Shown: in pieces, positions 34,603 through 48,400 of the stretch | Layout: each line of letters begins with the position of its first letter | Numbering within the stretch: position 1 is the first letter of the stretch | Assembly (NCBI RefSeq): GCF_003254395.2 | Contig: NC_037638.1 | Location: forward strand, 25,187,352-25,251,351 | DNA from: Apis mellifera | Lineage: Eukaryota; Arthropoda; Insecta; Hymenoptera; Apidae | Reading direction: 5' to 3' | Length of the DNA stretch: 64,000 nt | The notes under the pieces: model-generated | The model's database searches: none | Told to the model about the DNA's origin: nothing | Seen by the model: the letters and a program-made list of their open reading frames with translations, nothing else | Program-made: the position numbers and the translations under genes

Positions 34603-37600
34603 GTATTCTTCTCCTCGCCTTTTCTTCCACTCCTCGTTGTCCTCGTCCCTCTCGCCGCGGAAACGTGCCGCGTTCAAGAAGCGGAGGGACTTAATTACGA
34701 CGAATATCCTTTTGGCCCCCTCCACGTTTCCCCCTCGATCCCCCTCCTTCTCCTCTCCGCTTTTTTTCTTTTCCTTTCCTTCCTTCGAACGGCTTCTCTC
34801 TCTCTCTCGTCTTCGCTCTCCTCGTGCTCTTCCGTCCCTCCCTCCATCTCCTCGCGCCTCTCCACGGCTTTTATCGCGATGTTGCAATGGAGTTTTGCCC
34901 CGTGTTGTGCGGCTAGGTATGCGCAGCCCGCAGAATGCAGCCCGAAGCAAAAGGCCAGCCAGCCAGCCAGCCACGCCAATTCGTCCCCCCTTCGACCTTC
35001 CAACACCGCGGAGCAAACGAGAAACCGATGCCGTGTTGCGAGTAAGACTCGAAACGAATGCACTTTCGCGTGTCTTCTTCTTCTTCTTCTTCTTCCTTTT
35101 CTTCTTCCTTTTCTTCTCCGTGCATTGTCCTGGGTAATGAACCGTTTGCACGCGTTTCAACGTGGACGGACGTCGTTCGATTTTTCAGGCGATGACCGAT
35201 CGATGGAAAATTTTCCATAAAGAAAAGAAATCGATCTCCCTTTCGATTTCTAATCTCTCGAGAGAATTACAAATTGTCACACGTTGCGAGCGACGAAAGA
35301 AAGTGTTGTTGGCTCGCTATTGATCGATAGTTTCCACTACGAAAGTATCGGTGTCTCCTCTCGCAGCCACCTCCTTACGTACGAGCCAATTTAAAATGGT
35401 GACCGCCCCGCCATTTTCCTCCTCTTATCGAGCGATTTTATCCAAACTGGAGCGTTGCTTATTAAATCGTTACTCCGATAAACGAGAGGAAAATTAAAAG
35501 CGACACGACTGTCGAACGAAAATAAATGTTTCTTAAATTAGTAAAAGAAAATATTTACGAATATTTGTCATGTTTCGTCGCTTTGTGAAAATTTAACTCT
35601 ACGAAAGAGTTAAAGCCGCTTAAAAAAGAAAAGTATATTCTTCGAATGTTAAATCCCTCGAAGAATATTCCTCTTTTCCCTCCTTTCACAATTGAAACAA
35701 TAATTTAAACAAGGATAAAGATTGTTTAAACTTTACGACTCGTTGCGACAACCCGTTGCAATCGCGTAGAAACGTCGTTGGTTGCGCAAGAAATATTTTT
35801 CGATCGGCAATTCATTTGAGAGCGATCGAGCGGTGTCCAGCAAGCGGCGTTGCGCAACGAACGAAACGTTGCGGTAACCGGGGAACGATAATGGCGACGA
35901 AATAATTTGCCGCACACGTAGTGGCGAAACACTCGAACAGCCTTACCTTCTCACCTTTCGCGTCGCCTCTCGTTTCCTAATAGCTGGCCATTATTACACG
36001 CGCGTATTATTTCCCCGCCACGCGTATTCAACGATTCCTATTTACATTATCTTCTCGTGAAATATCTTAAAACGCGCGTCGATCTGAAATTTAAAAAATT
36101 CTTCCGGATAGGTTATTTATTACGTATTCCTTTCTTTTTTTGTTTTACATTGAAAAATTTTCAAAGCGAATTATTATTATCTATCCAATAACGTCAATGA
36201 TTATCGCCCGATGCAAATTTTAAACGGAAAATTGTATTGGAACGGCACAATCAATTATTTCGAAATGGATTTTAAATAATTACTCCCGGTTTCCCCCTCC
36301 TCCGCTAAAAGTACTATCGGCTGTTTATTCAAAACGACATTTTATTCCGTTTCCGACGGACGGAAAAACGAAACGAATAAACGGGGAATGATCGATATCG
36401 GCGTTCATCGATACTAGGAATCGATTAGCCACTTTATCCTCCGAGAAATGGGATATAAAGCAGTCACGAGCGTTAAGAAACGTCTGGAATGGCGATAATT
36501 CAACCTACTGAACGTTTCAAAGTAAAAAGAAACCCGATTACGAGTTGCTCGATCGATTTAACGTTGTCGAGGAAAGCAATTTAACGTACTCGATGAATTC
36601 GAGAAATTAACCTACTACCTAACTTCCATAAAAATAAGAAAAAGTGTTACATAAAATATTGAAGAAAAAAGGAATAATCGAGCTTGTAAAAACCGCTTAA
36701 AATTCTCGATCGACAGAACCGCGGTCGAAATTCGCGATTCGACAATTGAACTTGGTTTGATCAGCCTCGATGCGTATCGAGAATAAAAGAAAGTTAGACA
36801 AACGAGCGGTTCGATTTACATTCGATTGCGTTTCACGGATTAATGGGATTGGGCGAACAATGCAGGGAAGGTTTTACTCGCGCCTACACCCCACCCCCTT
36901 CGCCTCGATCCCAGTTTCGATCGAGGATCAATTCGGATGTCAGACGTCCGCGTGTCACTTAGGCGTTTTCACCGGCGCCCGAATAATTCATCGCAACCCT
37001 TTCAGAAACGCTTACAAATCCCGCGATAGCGTCGCGACGGAGGGGAAGGAGAGGGAGGAGGGCGGCCAGAAAAGGTTAGCCAGGAGGGAGGGGGATGAAG
37101 GGGTTGTCCTGTCGCGCGACGAAAGACGCGGCGACGTGTAAAAGGTGCACGCGTGCACCCCTCCTCGAAAAGGATTACTCTTCATTATTCAAAAGGTGTC
37201 CAGGGTTTTTCGAGCCGTGGAAAAGCGCGGGAATGATTCGAGTTAATCGGCCCGTTTTCTCCTTGGACGACCAGGAAATCGTTTGGAGATTCGCTGCAGA
37301 GACAATTCCTCTTTCCTTCCATCCAACTTGGGACAACGAAATTCGACGATTTCCTGTTGTAAATTGGTCGCTGCTTTTCGAGAGGAAAAAAAGTTAATTG
37401 CAAGAAAATCTTTCCAATTCCCCCTGTATATCGGTCCCTCGCGGCCCGGAGACACTCGTTACGCGTAACCGGCCACTCGTGCACCTCTCCCCGTCTCGCT
37501 CAACCTCGCACCACGCGCCGAGAATATTTATCCCGTAACGAAACACTGGCGAGTGGTAAATAATTGATTGGATCGGAGGAGGGTGGCGCGTTCTGCGTAT

Positions 37601-40205
37601 CCATCCGCTCCCATCAATGGGAACCGTTCGACTGACACAGGGGTCAGGAAAACGGTGCATCGGGATCCATACCTCTGTTCTCTGTACTTTCTCGAAAGAA
37701 AGAAAAAAGGAAAGAGGAAAAGTATTTCGATTAAAATCTCAATATCTCGTCGTCTTCCACTACAAGGCAAGCGAACGTCGAGTTCGAATGTTAATCAAAA
37801 GCCTGTCTCGTTCCCTCCAAAAGCGTCCACTCGTCGAGGGTGCGATCAAGGAACGGGGCAACACTCCCCTCCCGTGGAACGTGATACGAAACAGAGACAT
37901 CAATTTCGTTACGGCCGTGTGAGAAGCGGCGTGACACCTAGCGGCAGACTGTACGCGAAAATGTTATGATTCCCGGCCCGTCGATCTCCAGAGAATCGAG
38001 GGGAGACTCGAAACGGTTGGAAACGAATTGAAGAAGGGGGAGGGAGAGAGAGCTTTGTTCTCCTCGAAGGCAAAAAGGCTTCATCGAGCGAGCAACCGCT
38101 TGGACGAGGGAGGGAGGGAGGGCGTGCGGTCGGACTCGGAACGATCGGCTCGTTGTGAAATTGGGGGATCGTCGAGGGGGGTTGTTGTACACGCTCGTTA
38201 CCGGTCCACCGCTCTTCTTCTTTCGAAACCCACGGGTCTCGGTTACAGGTTGCAACGGGGAGAAAGTGGAATCAAACTGTTGGCTGCGACCAGATGATTT
38301 CGGGATGAGAAAAGGTCGAGATGATTAATAATTCGCGGTGGGGTGGGGAAGCAAGTGTACGTGACGCGATCTTGGAACGCATTCTGTGTACGAGAAATAA
38401 TAATAACAGACAATAATAATAATAATAATAATAGTGATATAAGGTAAGAGAGGCGTTCGAAGAATTTTTAACGTTCCAAGAAATCGTTGCTTGTGAACGA
38501 CGAAAAAATTACGGAGCACAATTTGAAAAAAAAAAAAAGAAAGAAAGAAAAATCTCCATTTAATCGTCTACTACGTTACGCTAAGTTAAATTACGTTTTT
38601 TATCGCCGTTTAAAAAAGAGAGGGAGGGGGAGAAGAGAGATGGGTGGCGTAATTACAGACGCTTGACGATGCAGAATTTTCAGAGTTTTAACAGGCACTT
38701 TTGATTTACGGGTTATTATTTTTCGAAACGGGCTCTCTGCCCGTTGGCCGCAATAACAACCGGCAATAATCGCGATAGGGATACCCTTCGAGAAATCGTT
38801 CTCTTAGGCAATAAGCAATTTAGCGAAGTACGAAGTAATTCGGCCCGGACGATTTTCGCAATCCACCATCGTTTTAAGATCGTTGCTCGAATCTAGCGCG
38901 CTTTGTGGAAAGCCACCTCGATGGAAAGAATGCATTCGCGTATCGCGCTGTTACGCGAAATTTTATACTCGCTTTTAACGAATCGTTGTGCTCATGCGCC
39001 GCTAATAACAAAGTAATAGCGAGGAGAAACTTGAATCTTTGCTTCGAACGAATGTATTTCGCTCTCTCGCCGCGATAAAAAAGAAAAATAATTTATAATC
39101 TTCGAATTAAACCGATAAACACGATTTCGATCTTATCGACCGACGCGTTGGAAGAACACACAACAAGGAAGAAAGTTAATTTTAACCGTGGGAGAAAGAG
39201 GGGGGAAAAGCTGGTGTTTTGCAGCTTTCGTCGTTTTTATATCCGTTTCAAAGATTCATTCGATAACAGGATGTATCCCACGTACGCCGCAGCGGAATGG
39301 AAAATCGACGTATCTCTGAATTATCCTGCGCAGACTGTACGACAAATGGAGAAGGAAGTTTTCTTTTCTCCCCGCGGATTTCCGATCCAGATTTCCGGAA
39401 CTTTAAACTTGCCCCTCCCACGAAGGATCGCCCTGAGGGGAATCCTGTAAGGTCCTTCGAGTTTGTGACGGCGAGGCTGCGAATACGTTCGTGAAACATT
39501 GAAAGAAAAAGTTTTACGTCGAGAAGAGACGGGGGCGGGGGAGGTCTCAAGCGGAGGGAAGAGATATCGCGGTTGCGGTTACCGTTTTGATCCGATCAAC
39601 GATCATATTAGCTCTCTCTCTCTTTCTTTCCTTTTTGCGAAAGATGAATATGAATTTCCACGACTTGTAATCGATCTCTTTCATCTTACTATGTGTATCG
39701 ATTGGAGTGTACTTTGAATTTCCTATTTTGTAATATTATATATATATGTATAAATTAGTGGTTACAATTTACATCAAAAGAAATTATCTTTACAAACTAT
39801 TTAAATTTCATAAAATAATTTGCCATTATAATCGTTATTATCTCCTAATCACAACGAATTTTCAATATTTTCATACCGAAGGGAAAATAAAATTCTAACA
39901 TAACCTCTAAATTAATTTCGGCCATTTTTATCCATCGATAATAAAACCGAGCGTCATCTCGAAAACCATCCTCTCGTTTCGATATCTTTTCCATCAACGA
40001 ATAAAAAAAAATTTACAGTAAAGCAAACCAAAAAGACACCTTACCTTATCCCCACTCAACCGATATACGGAATACCTTAACGGATTAATCTTCGTTGCGG
40101 ACGAGATAATCTAGCGAAACCCCTCGGAAACCGATAACCCCGTACTTCTTGCGAACACCTATATCCCGACATTGTTTCGCTCGAAAACTGGCAAGTACTG
40201 GAAAA

Positions 40206-40206
<1 letters not shown>
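34421..40206. other. Intergenic DNA upstream of C15
   Basis: No gene recognised. Notable content is a CTC/CTT triplet microsatellite (34,551-34,602), CT-rich DNA to about 34,860, four CAGC/CCAG units near 34,950-34,972, CTT triplets near 35,075-35,095, a 16-bp palindrome at 37,144-37,159, and an AATAAT microsatellite at about 38,396-38,433. Long minus-strand frames at 34.5-35.2 kb are Lys/Glu/Arg runs read from the CT microsatellites and are not credible proteins. Confidence 0.45.
34551..34602. repeat. CTC/CTT triplet microsatellite
   Basis: About 52 bp of CTC, then CTT triplets, with one short interruption. It is adjacent to the C15 promoter block. Confidence 0.9.

Positions 40207-40244
<38 letters not shown>
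40207..40244. repeat. (TA)19 microsatellite
   Basis: An uninterrupted TA dinucleotide run of 38 bp, about 0.5 kb from a mariner insertion. Confidence 0.97.
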
Positions 40245-40247
<3 letters not shown>

Positions 40248-40742
40248 GTGCAACATACGATGGCGCAACACCGCATACAAATATACCTAGGCCAGGCCGG
40301 CCAGGGTGAAACATTTATTTAGCGCCAAGGGATTTTCCAAATGGAGGCAAAGTGGGGGCAACAGCGAAGCTGCGGGTGGGGGGGAGGGATAACTCGGTTA
40401 GCCCGGCAGACTTTCGATCTGTATTCCGTCTACCGAGGAGTTTATCACCGACCGCATCCCTCCCCCCAAACCGCCCTTGTTATCGTCCGCGATGTGCCGG
40501 GACGGGCTTCCTCGCATGCCCCACGTCGATTTCTTTCTTCTCGCCATTTATCCGCCGCCCGATGGAGATCCTCGCCTTTTTTAATCGCACGAACGAATTT
40601 TGGAGAATATCGGGCAAAGATGCACGCACCGTATATATCTCTCTCTGAATTCTCTACGATGAAACTCAATAGTTTTTGAATTGTGGAACGCGTGGTATTA
40701 GGATTGTTAGATCAATTTTTGATCCATAATGGAAAATATATA

Positions 40743-42018
40743 TTAGGTCTAAACGGAAAGTTCTGTCCGTTTTTGGAATAAAACAAAATACAAATTTTCT
40801 CTTACCGCCAATTAACTTTATCGAATAATATAATTGCCATTATTATTAATGATCTGTTGCCAGCGTGAGGGCAATTTGTATATCCCATTTTTGAAAAATG
40901 TTTCATCTTTTGACGCGAAAAATTGAACCAGTGCTCGTTCGACATCTTCTTCATTTTTGAATTTTTTGCCCGTCAAAAAATTTTGTAAGGATAAAAACAA
41001 GTGACAATCAGAGGGTGCTATATCCGGGGAATATGGCGGGTGCGACAGAATTTCCCAGCCTACTTTTGCAATTTTTTGACGAGTCCCTAAAGCAGCGTAT
41101 GGTCTGGCGTTATCGTGGTGCAGTATCACGTTCTTCCTATTCAACATTGCCGGCCTCTTTTTTTCGACCGCTGACTTTAAATTATCCAGTTGCTGACAAT
41201 ACTTCTCCGAATTGAGCTTTTCGTTCGGTTTTAAAAGCTCGTAATGTATTGGTCCTCGAATGTCCCACCATATACGCAACATTCTCTTATTCGGAGTCAA
41301 ATTTGGTTTAGAGGTGGAAGGGCTAGGTTTTCCGGGTTCGCAATATGCCTTTTTCCTTACAATGTTGTTGTATGTAATCCACTTTTCATCCCCAGTTATC
41401 ATCCGGTTCAAAAAGGGCTCGATTTTGTTCCGAGCGAGCAGAGATGTGCATATGACAACTCGATCGTCCAAATTTTTCTTAATTATTCACGTGGCACCCA
41501 TCTTGAATACTTCCACACCAATCCTATCTTCCGAATATGGTCAGAAATGGTTCGTTGAGCTGAATTAAGCCTTTCCGCGATCTCCGATGTTGTCGGAAAA
41601 GGATCTTGCTCCAACATTGCCTTAACAGCATCGTCGTCGATCAAAGATGGTCGCCCGGAACGTGGCTTATCGGAAAGGTCGAAATCACCTGTTTCAAATT
41701 TTTCGTACCATCTTCCGCATGTCCTATCAGAAACTGTACCTTCACCAAACACTTTCGATAAATTTCAACATGCTTCCGTAGCATTTCTTCCTTGTTGAAA
41801 TTCGTATAAAATACAGTGGCGTAAATGAACTTTATCAGTCGCCATGGGTATACTATCGTTTCACACTTAAGACTAATGTGAATCAACTTTATTATAGTTT
41901 GTTTGCTACGCCAGTATGTATACATTAAGCGATAAAAATATAGAGCCAAACATGCAATAAATAAACATGTGGCGAAAATGATGTCATAGATTCGGACAGA
42001 ACTTTCCGCTAGACCTAA
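40743..42018 (-). mobile_element. Mariner element, family A copy 2 (full length, 1,276 bp)
   Basis: It has inverted repeats beginning TTAGGTCTAAACGGAAAG (left) and TTAGGTCTAGCGGAAAG (right, read inward), with TA at 40,741-40,742 and 42,019-42,020. It is collinear over its whole length with the copy at 10,661-11,941 but in the opposite orientation. The transposase is interrupted. Confidence 0.95.
40818..41845 (-). pseudogene. Broken mariner transposase (family A copy 2)
   Basis: The ATG at 41,845 corresponds to the start of the intact copy. Codon 27 is TGA (41,767-41,765) where the intact copy has AGA. A TAA (41,485-41,483) follows the linker WVPRE, and a net 1-base deletion in the next 30 bases shifts the frame. 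After that the frame is open to 40,818 and keeps ITGDEKWI, HHDNARPY and SPDIAPSDC, so the catalytic Asp residues are present, including the Gly before the first Asp that copy 1 has lost. It cannot yield a full transposase. Confidence 0.92.
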
Positions 42019-43860
42019 TACAATATATACCCCGATATATCGATATTATAGAAATACGTTTACATTAGAATTTCAAGATGCGTTGTAATATTCGCGAGAG
42101 GAGGAATGGGGGGTTATTGAAACGATTCGAAAGTTTCTCTCGTGGAAATGGATCGTTGATTTAATCATTGTCTCGAATTTTCGCGGGGATGAAATGGTAT
42201 TGTTAGAGCGGATACAAAAGAATTGGCGGAGAGAAAATTCTCTCGGTTACGGATGTTTCGCGAGCCGAAAGCGGTGATTCATTAAGAATTAAAAATAATC
42301 CTTTGCCTGATAAATTAACCGAGAGAAGAGAGAGAGAGAGAGAGAGAGGAGAGAAAAAAAAGGGAAGGAAAATCGCAATCAGCGAGCTATCAGTGCGAAA
42401 CAATATTAGCAGTCGGTGTAATAATTATCGCGTTAGCGGGTCCCGGTGCACGCCACCGTGTGTGTAATTTACGGTAATTAGCGCCGAGATAATTAAATGA
42501 AAAAATATCTTGGCTATCGCCAAGAATATGGAGGGAACAAAGCGCGCGTTTTTCTTTTTCTCGCGCGTCTTGTGTAAATTTCACATTGTATTCGCGCGGA
42601 AGATTCTCGATAACGAGGTTTGTTCGAATCGAAATTGAATTGAAATAGAAAAAAAAAAAAATTGAACATTGCAAAATGCAGAGAAGAGTTTCGTTCTTTT
42701 TTTTCTAGTGGAAATATTTTTACCATCTCGCGAGTGAACTCGAGATCGATGATGTTGGAGATAAAGAAAAATGTTTTTTAAACAGGCGCGTCGCTTTTTT
42801 GATTTATACCCTCATGATTTTTTTGATTGATTAAAAGCAAGTTCAAGCTGAGACGCGTAAAGGACGGTGTAAGAAGATAAAAGAATGCTTAATTCCCGCC
42901 GGCAAGCTGTCCGTGTAAGAACGACTTATTCCCCTCTCGTCTTAATCGTTATACCATGCTCGTTTATTCGAGCGAGATAATTGCATCGTTTCTCGATCGA
43001 ATTTAATTCCCCCCGCCGTTTTTTAATTAAAAATTTCCACCTACCTAGGAGAAACGTTCTTCTTTCTTTTTTTTTTTTGAATTTAAATTTTTCTTTTATC
43101 ATCCCTCCGTTACGAATTCAAGAAGGAGGATTATTCAGAATTTTTTTAAATTCGTAATAATAAATCGAATTGATGGATATTCGAAATAAATTTCAAGCGT
43201 ATCTCCCGTGTATTAGTATAAATACGGTTGGTGTTCCCAAGATACGATGGAATTAATCCGTTATGCTGGATTTATAACACGGCACCCCTTTCTCTCCCTT
43301 CGCTCTCCTAAATCACCGGCAGAAAGTCTTATTCGGTTGCCCGTTCGTCAAATTGCATTCTAATTAATTAAAACTTTGCACCCAGACCCAAACAGGCTGA
43401 TTCCCCGAACGATAAATCCAGTTTTCCAAAGATTGTTTAAAAAGAAAGTAACAACATACAATTGATAAAAAAATCTCATCTCGGAAGAAGAAAAGAAAAC
43501 GCTGCGAAAAATGATTCGGAGGAAAGTTTCGAGTGCGAGAAAAAAAAGTCGAAAAAAATATATGCCGAGGGGGAAGGGAAGGGGAGGGTGAAAGAACGAG
43601 CCCAAGACTTAATAGAAATACAATAGAGCCCGTTCAGGGGGTGGCCATCCCTCCCCTGGCGGCAGTTTGCCACGGAAAATAAATCAAACTCCAATACGCT
43701 AAGTGGTTACGGGTGACGTAAACCAGACTTCTGCCGAGGCTTGAATACAGGCCGCAGTCCCCGAGATTAAATTCTATTTAATTTCGAGCTCCATGAAATT
43801 CGCTCGAGGACGTGCCCGCGTACTTCTCTTTTATAGGAAATCGGATTAACGACCGGTTCG
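42019..43860. other. Intergenic DNA
   Basis: No gene recognised. It contains a GA tract at about 42,326-42,348, A/T runs, and two complex islands: about 42,400-42,500 (several TAATTA/ATAATTAT homeodomain-type cores) and about 43,620-43,830. Confidence 0.4.
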
Positions 43861-43861
43861 A

Positions 43862-45455
43862 CTTTACCTCACGGAAATTGCTATTATACGCCGCTGCGTT
43901 ATTGTTGTAACACTCGTGGATGACTCTCTCCCTCAAAACTATATACAGATACGTGTCGTTGAAGAATATTGATCGTCGTCGTTAACGATCGAAAGGACAC
44001 GAAAATGAGATGAGATTAGAAAATTATTAAGTCGTATAGTTGATCGATTCGATAACCTAAAATATTTTTCATTTCATCGATTCGTGCGCAGAAAAATAAA
44101 ATTATTATTTTTTTATTTGGATTAGCTCACAGAAATTGCTATTATACGCCGCTGCGTTATTGTTGTAACACTCGTGGATGACTCTCTCCCTCAAAACTAT
44201 ATACAGATACATAATGTTGGAGAATGTTGATCGTCGTCGTTAACGATCGAAAGGACACGAAAATGAGATGAATCGTATAGTTGATCGATTCGATAAGGGA
44301 TAAGTTCCTTTCCAGGAAATATTTTTCATTTCCTCGATTCGTGTGCAGATTGAAAAATAAAATTATTGTCTTTTTATTTGGATTAGCTCATGGAAATTGC
44401 TATTATATACCGCTGTTATTGTTGTAACACTCGTGGATGACTCTCTCCCTCAAAACTATATACAGATACATAATGTTGGAGAATGTTGATCGTCGTCGTT
44501 AACGATCGAAAGGACACGAAAATGAGATGAATCGTATAGTTGATCGATTCGATAAGGGATAAGTTCCTTTCCAGGAAATATTTTTCATTTCCTCGATTCG
44601 TGCGCAGATTGAAAAATAAAATTATTGTCTTTTTATTTGGATTAGCTCACGGAAATTGCTATTATACACCACTGTTATTATTGTAACACTCGTGGATGAC
44701 TCTCTCCTTCAAAACTATATACAGATACGTTGGAGAATGTTGATCGTCGTCGTTAACGATCGAAAGGACGCGAAAATGAAATGAGATTAGAAAATTATGA
44801 AGTATAGTTGATCGATTCGATAATCTAAAATATTTTTCATTTCGTCGATTCGTGCGTAGAAAAATAAAATTATTGTCTTTTTATTTGGATTAGCTCACGG
44901 AAATTATACACTATTACTATTATACACTGCCGTTATTGTTATAATACTCGAGGATGACTCTCTCCCTCAAAACTATATACAGATATATATATAATGTTGG
45001 AGAATGTTGATCGTCGTCGTTAACGATCGAAAGGACGCGAAAATGAAATGAGATTAGAAAATTATGAAGTATAGTTGATCGATTCGATAAGGGATAACCT
45101 GAAAATATTTTTCATTTCCTCGATTCGTGCGAAGAAAAATAAAATTATTGTCTTTTTATTTGGATTAGCTCATGGAAATTGCTATTATACGCCACTGCGT
45201 TATTGTTGTAACACTCGAGGATGATTCTCTCCCTCAAAACTATATATAATGTTAGATATATAATGTTGATCGAGAATGTTGTCGTTAACGATCGAAAGGA
45301 TGATTTGTCGCGAAAATGAGATGAGATTAGAAAATTATAAAGTATAGTTGATCGATTCGATAAGGGATAAGTTTCTTTCCAGGAAATATTTTTCATTTCC
45401 TCGATTCGTGCGCAGATTGAAAAATAAAATTATTGCCTTCTTATTTGGATCCACG
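43862..45455. repeat. Tandem array, six units of about 258 bp
   Basis: ACTCTCTCCCTCAAAACTAT or a variant occurs at about 43,924, 44,180, 44,440, 44,698, 44,957 and 45,224, giving periods of 256-267 bp. Each unit includes GGAAATTGCTATTATACGCC, GTTGATCGTCGTCGTTAACG, AGTTGATCGATTCGATAA, TTTTTCATTTCCTCGATTCG and TCTTTTTATTTGGATTAGC. The second and third units are almost identical; the last has a rearranged middle. Confidence 0.95.
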
Positions 45456-48400
45456 CTCGTGGGACAGCGATCGTCCAGGGACTGCGGAAAGAGGGACGGA
45501 GCGGTTTTTAGTGGACGTAAAAATGGCTACGGTCGATTAAATAATCGATGAACAACAAGTGTGGGGATGTGATTTCGTCTTTAAAAAATCGCTTCTTTTA
45601 TTGCCAGGGATGGAAACGATATTGTATATTTAATGCCCGAATCCACCCCAGTCTTTTGTGTATATCCGCGATATTCTCGAAAATATCTTCCCCTTAATCG
45701 TGAATCGCAAAAAGAAAATTCAAAACGATGTTTAAAAAAGAATTATACAGATATAACTCGAATTATCAAAATTGCAAATATTATTCGTATCGTTTAATAC
45801 CCCTCCCTTTCGAACAGCGTTTTACAAGTATTTCGGCTCGACCTCTCTTCAAAGCAGTGCCATCGAGGATTTCCAGGTGGCGGCCATGTTTTCATTATAC
45901 CGCACAATGTCCGGTACTCGATCACGCCGGCTTCCATTTCTCTCTCTCTCCCTCTCATCCGTTTCGTCCGTCCTTTTCTCGGCCGGGCGGTTGTTCCACC
46001 TTTTGCAAAAGCAGTGATATTTCAACGGGTGTGTGTTCCACGTTCAACCTCGCCCCAGTCAACGAGAGAACTCTAATTTCATTATCGCGGGTCTCTCGGG
46101 TCAGGGACAGTGGCGTAGCTTTCGTGGGCGAGTGTTGCGCGCGTAACGCGCGCAACAAACCTTCCCGCTTTCCGCCATCGGGAGCATCATGATTCTTCTG
46201 ACTATTCCATTCCGTCCAGATGTTTGAAACGGATACGCAGAAAATTTGATTTGAATTAAGATTGGACGTGGTAACGACTTATCGTACGAACCATCTTGCT
46301 CCCTCGTAATTTCACACGAGATCGAAACGCTCGTGCAATTAAATTACAATAATGATAAGCGGAGGGAAGAGAAAGGAGTAAAAATATTTATCTTTTAGCG
46401 ATCGAGGAAAATGGAAAGGAAGAAATATAAATGATCGCTTATCTATGATTGGCTCGCGTGTTGGCATCGAGAAACTGTTATTGAACACGGAGACTGTCAA
46501 TCGTCTCGAGAGATATTGGAACTTCTTACTCGACATCATCCTATTTCTCGATCCAATCGTGATATTTAATCGATCGAACGCGCTCCTTCCAACTGTTAAA
46601 TTATACGTAGAAAATGTAGATAATCTTTCGAGACAACAATCTTTCGATTCGTTCTCTGACGAACTATACGATCGCATTGTAACTTGCTTGCACGCGTGCA
46701 AGAATTCTTATTGGGCAGTGAAACTGCCAATTGTCTCAAAAGCTCGGACCCAGTCCCGATAATGAGGGATTAAATATTAAGAATTGTATTCTGGCCGCGC
46801 GCACGCTCAATGTTCCTTTGTTTTACGGCGATACGTGAGCAGAAAGCAAGATGGCGAGCCGACCATCTAACGCGATTAGGCCCCCAGCCTTTCTTTCTCT
46901 CGGCCAGGCCAAGCTTTAGCATGGTTACGCTCCTCCAACGATAACATCGGATACGATACCATCGGGGATGAAGGAGAATTTTCGAAAGATTGGAGGGAAT
47001 CATTGAAACGCGAGTTGTCCGTGATTTTTCTTTTTTTTCCAGAAGAAACATTAAGAAATTCGTTTCGAGAAATTTATTTTCATACAATTCCTTCCTGCAA
47101 AAATTTAGAATTTATCCAATAATAAATTTTCGTTCGATCCTTGAAAAACAAAGAATTTCCAGGCAAACAATTGATACTATTTTTCCATTATCGCCGAGTC
47201 TCGCCGCAAGAAAGATCGACGAACGTTCGTCTCGTTTACTCGACGGCCGCAAAAGCGAAGGCATGACTGCCGCGAGAATGAAGAAGTGGAGGAGGAGGAG
47301 GAGGAAGTACGCGGAAAGGAGGAAGAAGGCGAAGAGGAGGAAAAAGAAGGAGGAAGGAAGAGGGAAACGTGGAGTGTTTCTCACGTCCGTTTTAGGCGGA
47401 GCGCGCAATGCGATTCTCATGAAGAATGCAGAGTCGACAAGGATACCGGCTCATTCGTATTAGGCCAACAACGGGGCCGCGCGGCAACGAGCGTTCTTAA
47501 ATAATTCACGAATTCCTTGTGTCGACATCGATTTTCAGAAGTCGTAAAAGAGAGCAACGAGCATGAAACGCGGGAACGCGTGTAAAACACCCGGGACGGA
47601 AATTAAGAAAGAAGGAAGGATGCGCGAAACGACCGACAAAGGATGGAACACGTTAATCCGCGTTTCGCTCGAAATCCTAGAATCATCTATTCCTTCCTTC
47701 CCTCCCTTCTTCTCTTTCTTTATTTCAATCCCCTCTGTGTGGCATCTTGATGTGCAGGCACGCCTCCCTTATACCACGTCTCCAAGGCTATCCCCTCGAA
47801 GAGAAGGTGAAACAGCGGTCGAATGAAAGAGCGAACGCAGACGGGCTTAATAGCAACCGACCACTCGTATATCCGATTATGCGCTCAGGTATCAATTTTA
47901 ATCTACGCTTACCGACCGAAAATTTCGATTCGCTCCATTCCAAGTGCGATCGAAGAAATTAAAGAGAAAGATTTGTACGTATATTTTTAAGGACACGAGG
48001 ATTCGAAATTACCGACGTATAAACGTATAAAAGCTGGATCCGGAGGGAGGACCCAGTGGCCACGGGACGAAGTGATTTCGCCTGATCACAAGTTGGAATA
48101 ATTAAGCTCGCGGGGAAATAATTCGGCAAGGGCCGAAGAACCGTGCAAAAGCGATGAGAAACGGTGATCGCGGTGGAGGGACGTTTTAAATATTCACAAG
48201 TTGCAATAAGCGGCGCTGACATAAAGTTTCCAGCGGAATGAAATTTAGCCGAAAAACCGATTGCCCCGGGCAGATTGCTTTTCGCCCGTTTTTCCATTAT
48301 TCAGCATCGATTTTAAATCAACGATATATATATATATTCGGCAATGCGGTCGAGATCGGTGAAATAAAATGTTATCGTGTTCGGTAATGCAATTGGATTT

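Noticed and set aside
34507..35160. 217-codon minus-strand frame rich in Lys, Glu, Arg and Gly
   Set aside because: It is the translation of CTC/CTT and CT microsatellites; other frames of the same stretch are equally open.
46445..46762. 105-codon plus-strand frame
   Set aside because: No domain recognised; the opposite strand is open over the same bases, and no neighbouring exon could be joined.
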